Source: Thioalkalivibrio sp. (GTDB taxonomy: Bacteria; Pseudomonadota; Gammaproteobacteria; Ectothiorhodospirales; Ectothiorhodospiraceae). Taken from it: a stretch of DNA of 5,540 nt. Location of the stretch: assembly GCA_003563455.1 (NCBI GenBank), contig PWRV01000079.1, forward strand, positions 1 through 5,540. The letters run 5' to 3'. A program made the position numbers and the translations under genes. This document shows, piece after piece, positions 5,496 to 5,540 of this stretch. The notes under the pieces are model-generated. The model searched no databases. It was given only the letters and a program-made list of their open reading frames with translations, and was not told the origin of the DNA. How positions within the stretch are numbered: the stretch's first letter is position 1; each line of letters opens with the position of its first letter.

Positions 5496-5531
5496 GCGGA
5501 TTTCGAACCGCCTTAGGCGGGCCCGAAGGGC
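5496..5531. repeat. Cluster of small adjacent hairpins at the right edge
   Basis: CCGCC-tta-GGCGG (5508-5520) is followed without a gap by GCCC-gaa-GGGC (5521-5531). The CCGC at 5508-5511 can instead pair with GCGG at 5496-5499. Stacked hairpins with 3-base loops next to the 30-bp palindrome look like a compound extragenic repeat that continues beyond the window. No open frame can be supported between 5447 and 5540. Confidence 0.5.
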
Positions 5532-5540
5532 GGAGGGCAG

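Noticed and set aside
5488..5520. tRNA T-arm-like text on the minus strand (GGCGG-TTCGAAA-TCCGC)
   Set aside because: The loop is one base too long or closed by G-T, one stem pair is C-C, there is no CCA end, and the preceding sequence forms back-to-back hairpins rather than an anticodon arm; the rest lies outside the window.
1..5540. CRISPR array, rRNA or insertion-sequence transposase
   Set aside because: No regularly spaced direct repeats, no rRNA-like segments and no transposase motif in any frame.

Overview
The window is GC-rich, gene-dense and read entirely on the plus strand. Its content (a TamB tail, a lipobox lipoprotein, a COG2836-type membrane protein and abundant palindromic extragenic repeats) points to a Gram-negative proteobacterium. 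A gammaproteobacterium, perhaps from the sulfur-oxidising Ectothiorhodospiraceae/Chromatiales, fits the codon use and repeat style. That placement is an impression, not something shown by the sequence.

Layout. Positions 2-649 hold the last 215 residues of a TamB-type outer-membrane biogenesis protein that begins upstream. A gap of about 140 bases with a 7-bp inverted repeat follows. A tight gene set then starts: a small one-helix membrane-anchored protein (794-1117), a FtsX/MacB-type ABC permease (1110-2252), its ATPase (2249-2959), an eight-helix membrane protein with five cysteines (2956-3957) and a TlpA-like thioredoxin lipoprotein (3962-4624). The first four overlap by 8, 4 and 4 bases and the fifth follows after 4 bases, so they almost certainly form one operon with translational coupling. 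After a repeat-rich, probably non-coding stretch comes a SafE/DsbD_2-type six-helix membrane protein (4757-5446). The window ends in a perfect 30-bp palindrome and further small hairpins that look like REP-type extragenic repeats.

How the genes may work together. The thioredoxin lipoprotein and the eight-helix protein both carry a Cys-Pro-Phe-Cys motif, and the last gene belongs to a family with membrane-embedded cysteines that is related to electron-carrying DsbD/CcdA domains and is often found near copper-oxidase assembly genes. With a MacB/LolCDE-type ABC module and a small His-containing anchored protein beside them, a plausible reading is an envelope system that couples transport or mechanical work by the ABC module to thiol redox or metal handling in the periplasm. 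No substrate can be named from the sequence. I do not recognise this combination as a named, characterised system, and it is the most interesting content here.

A second notable feature is a 104-bp MITE-like repeat (4496-4599), with 26-nt outer inverted arms and an inner hairpin, that lies inside the annotated end of the TlpA gene. Together with two hairpins just upstream, it appears to have given that protein an artificial C-terminal tail of about 55 residues.
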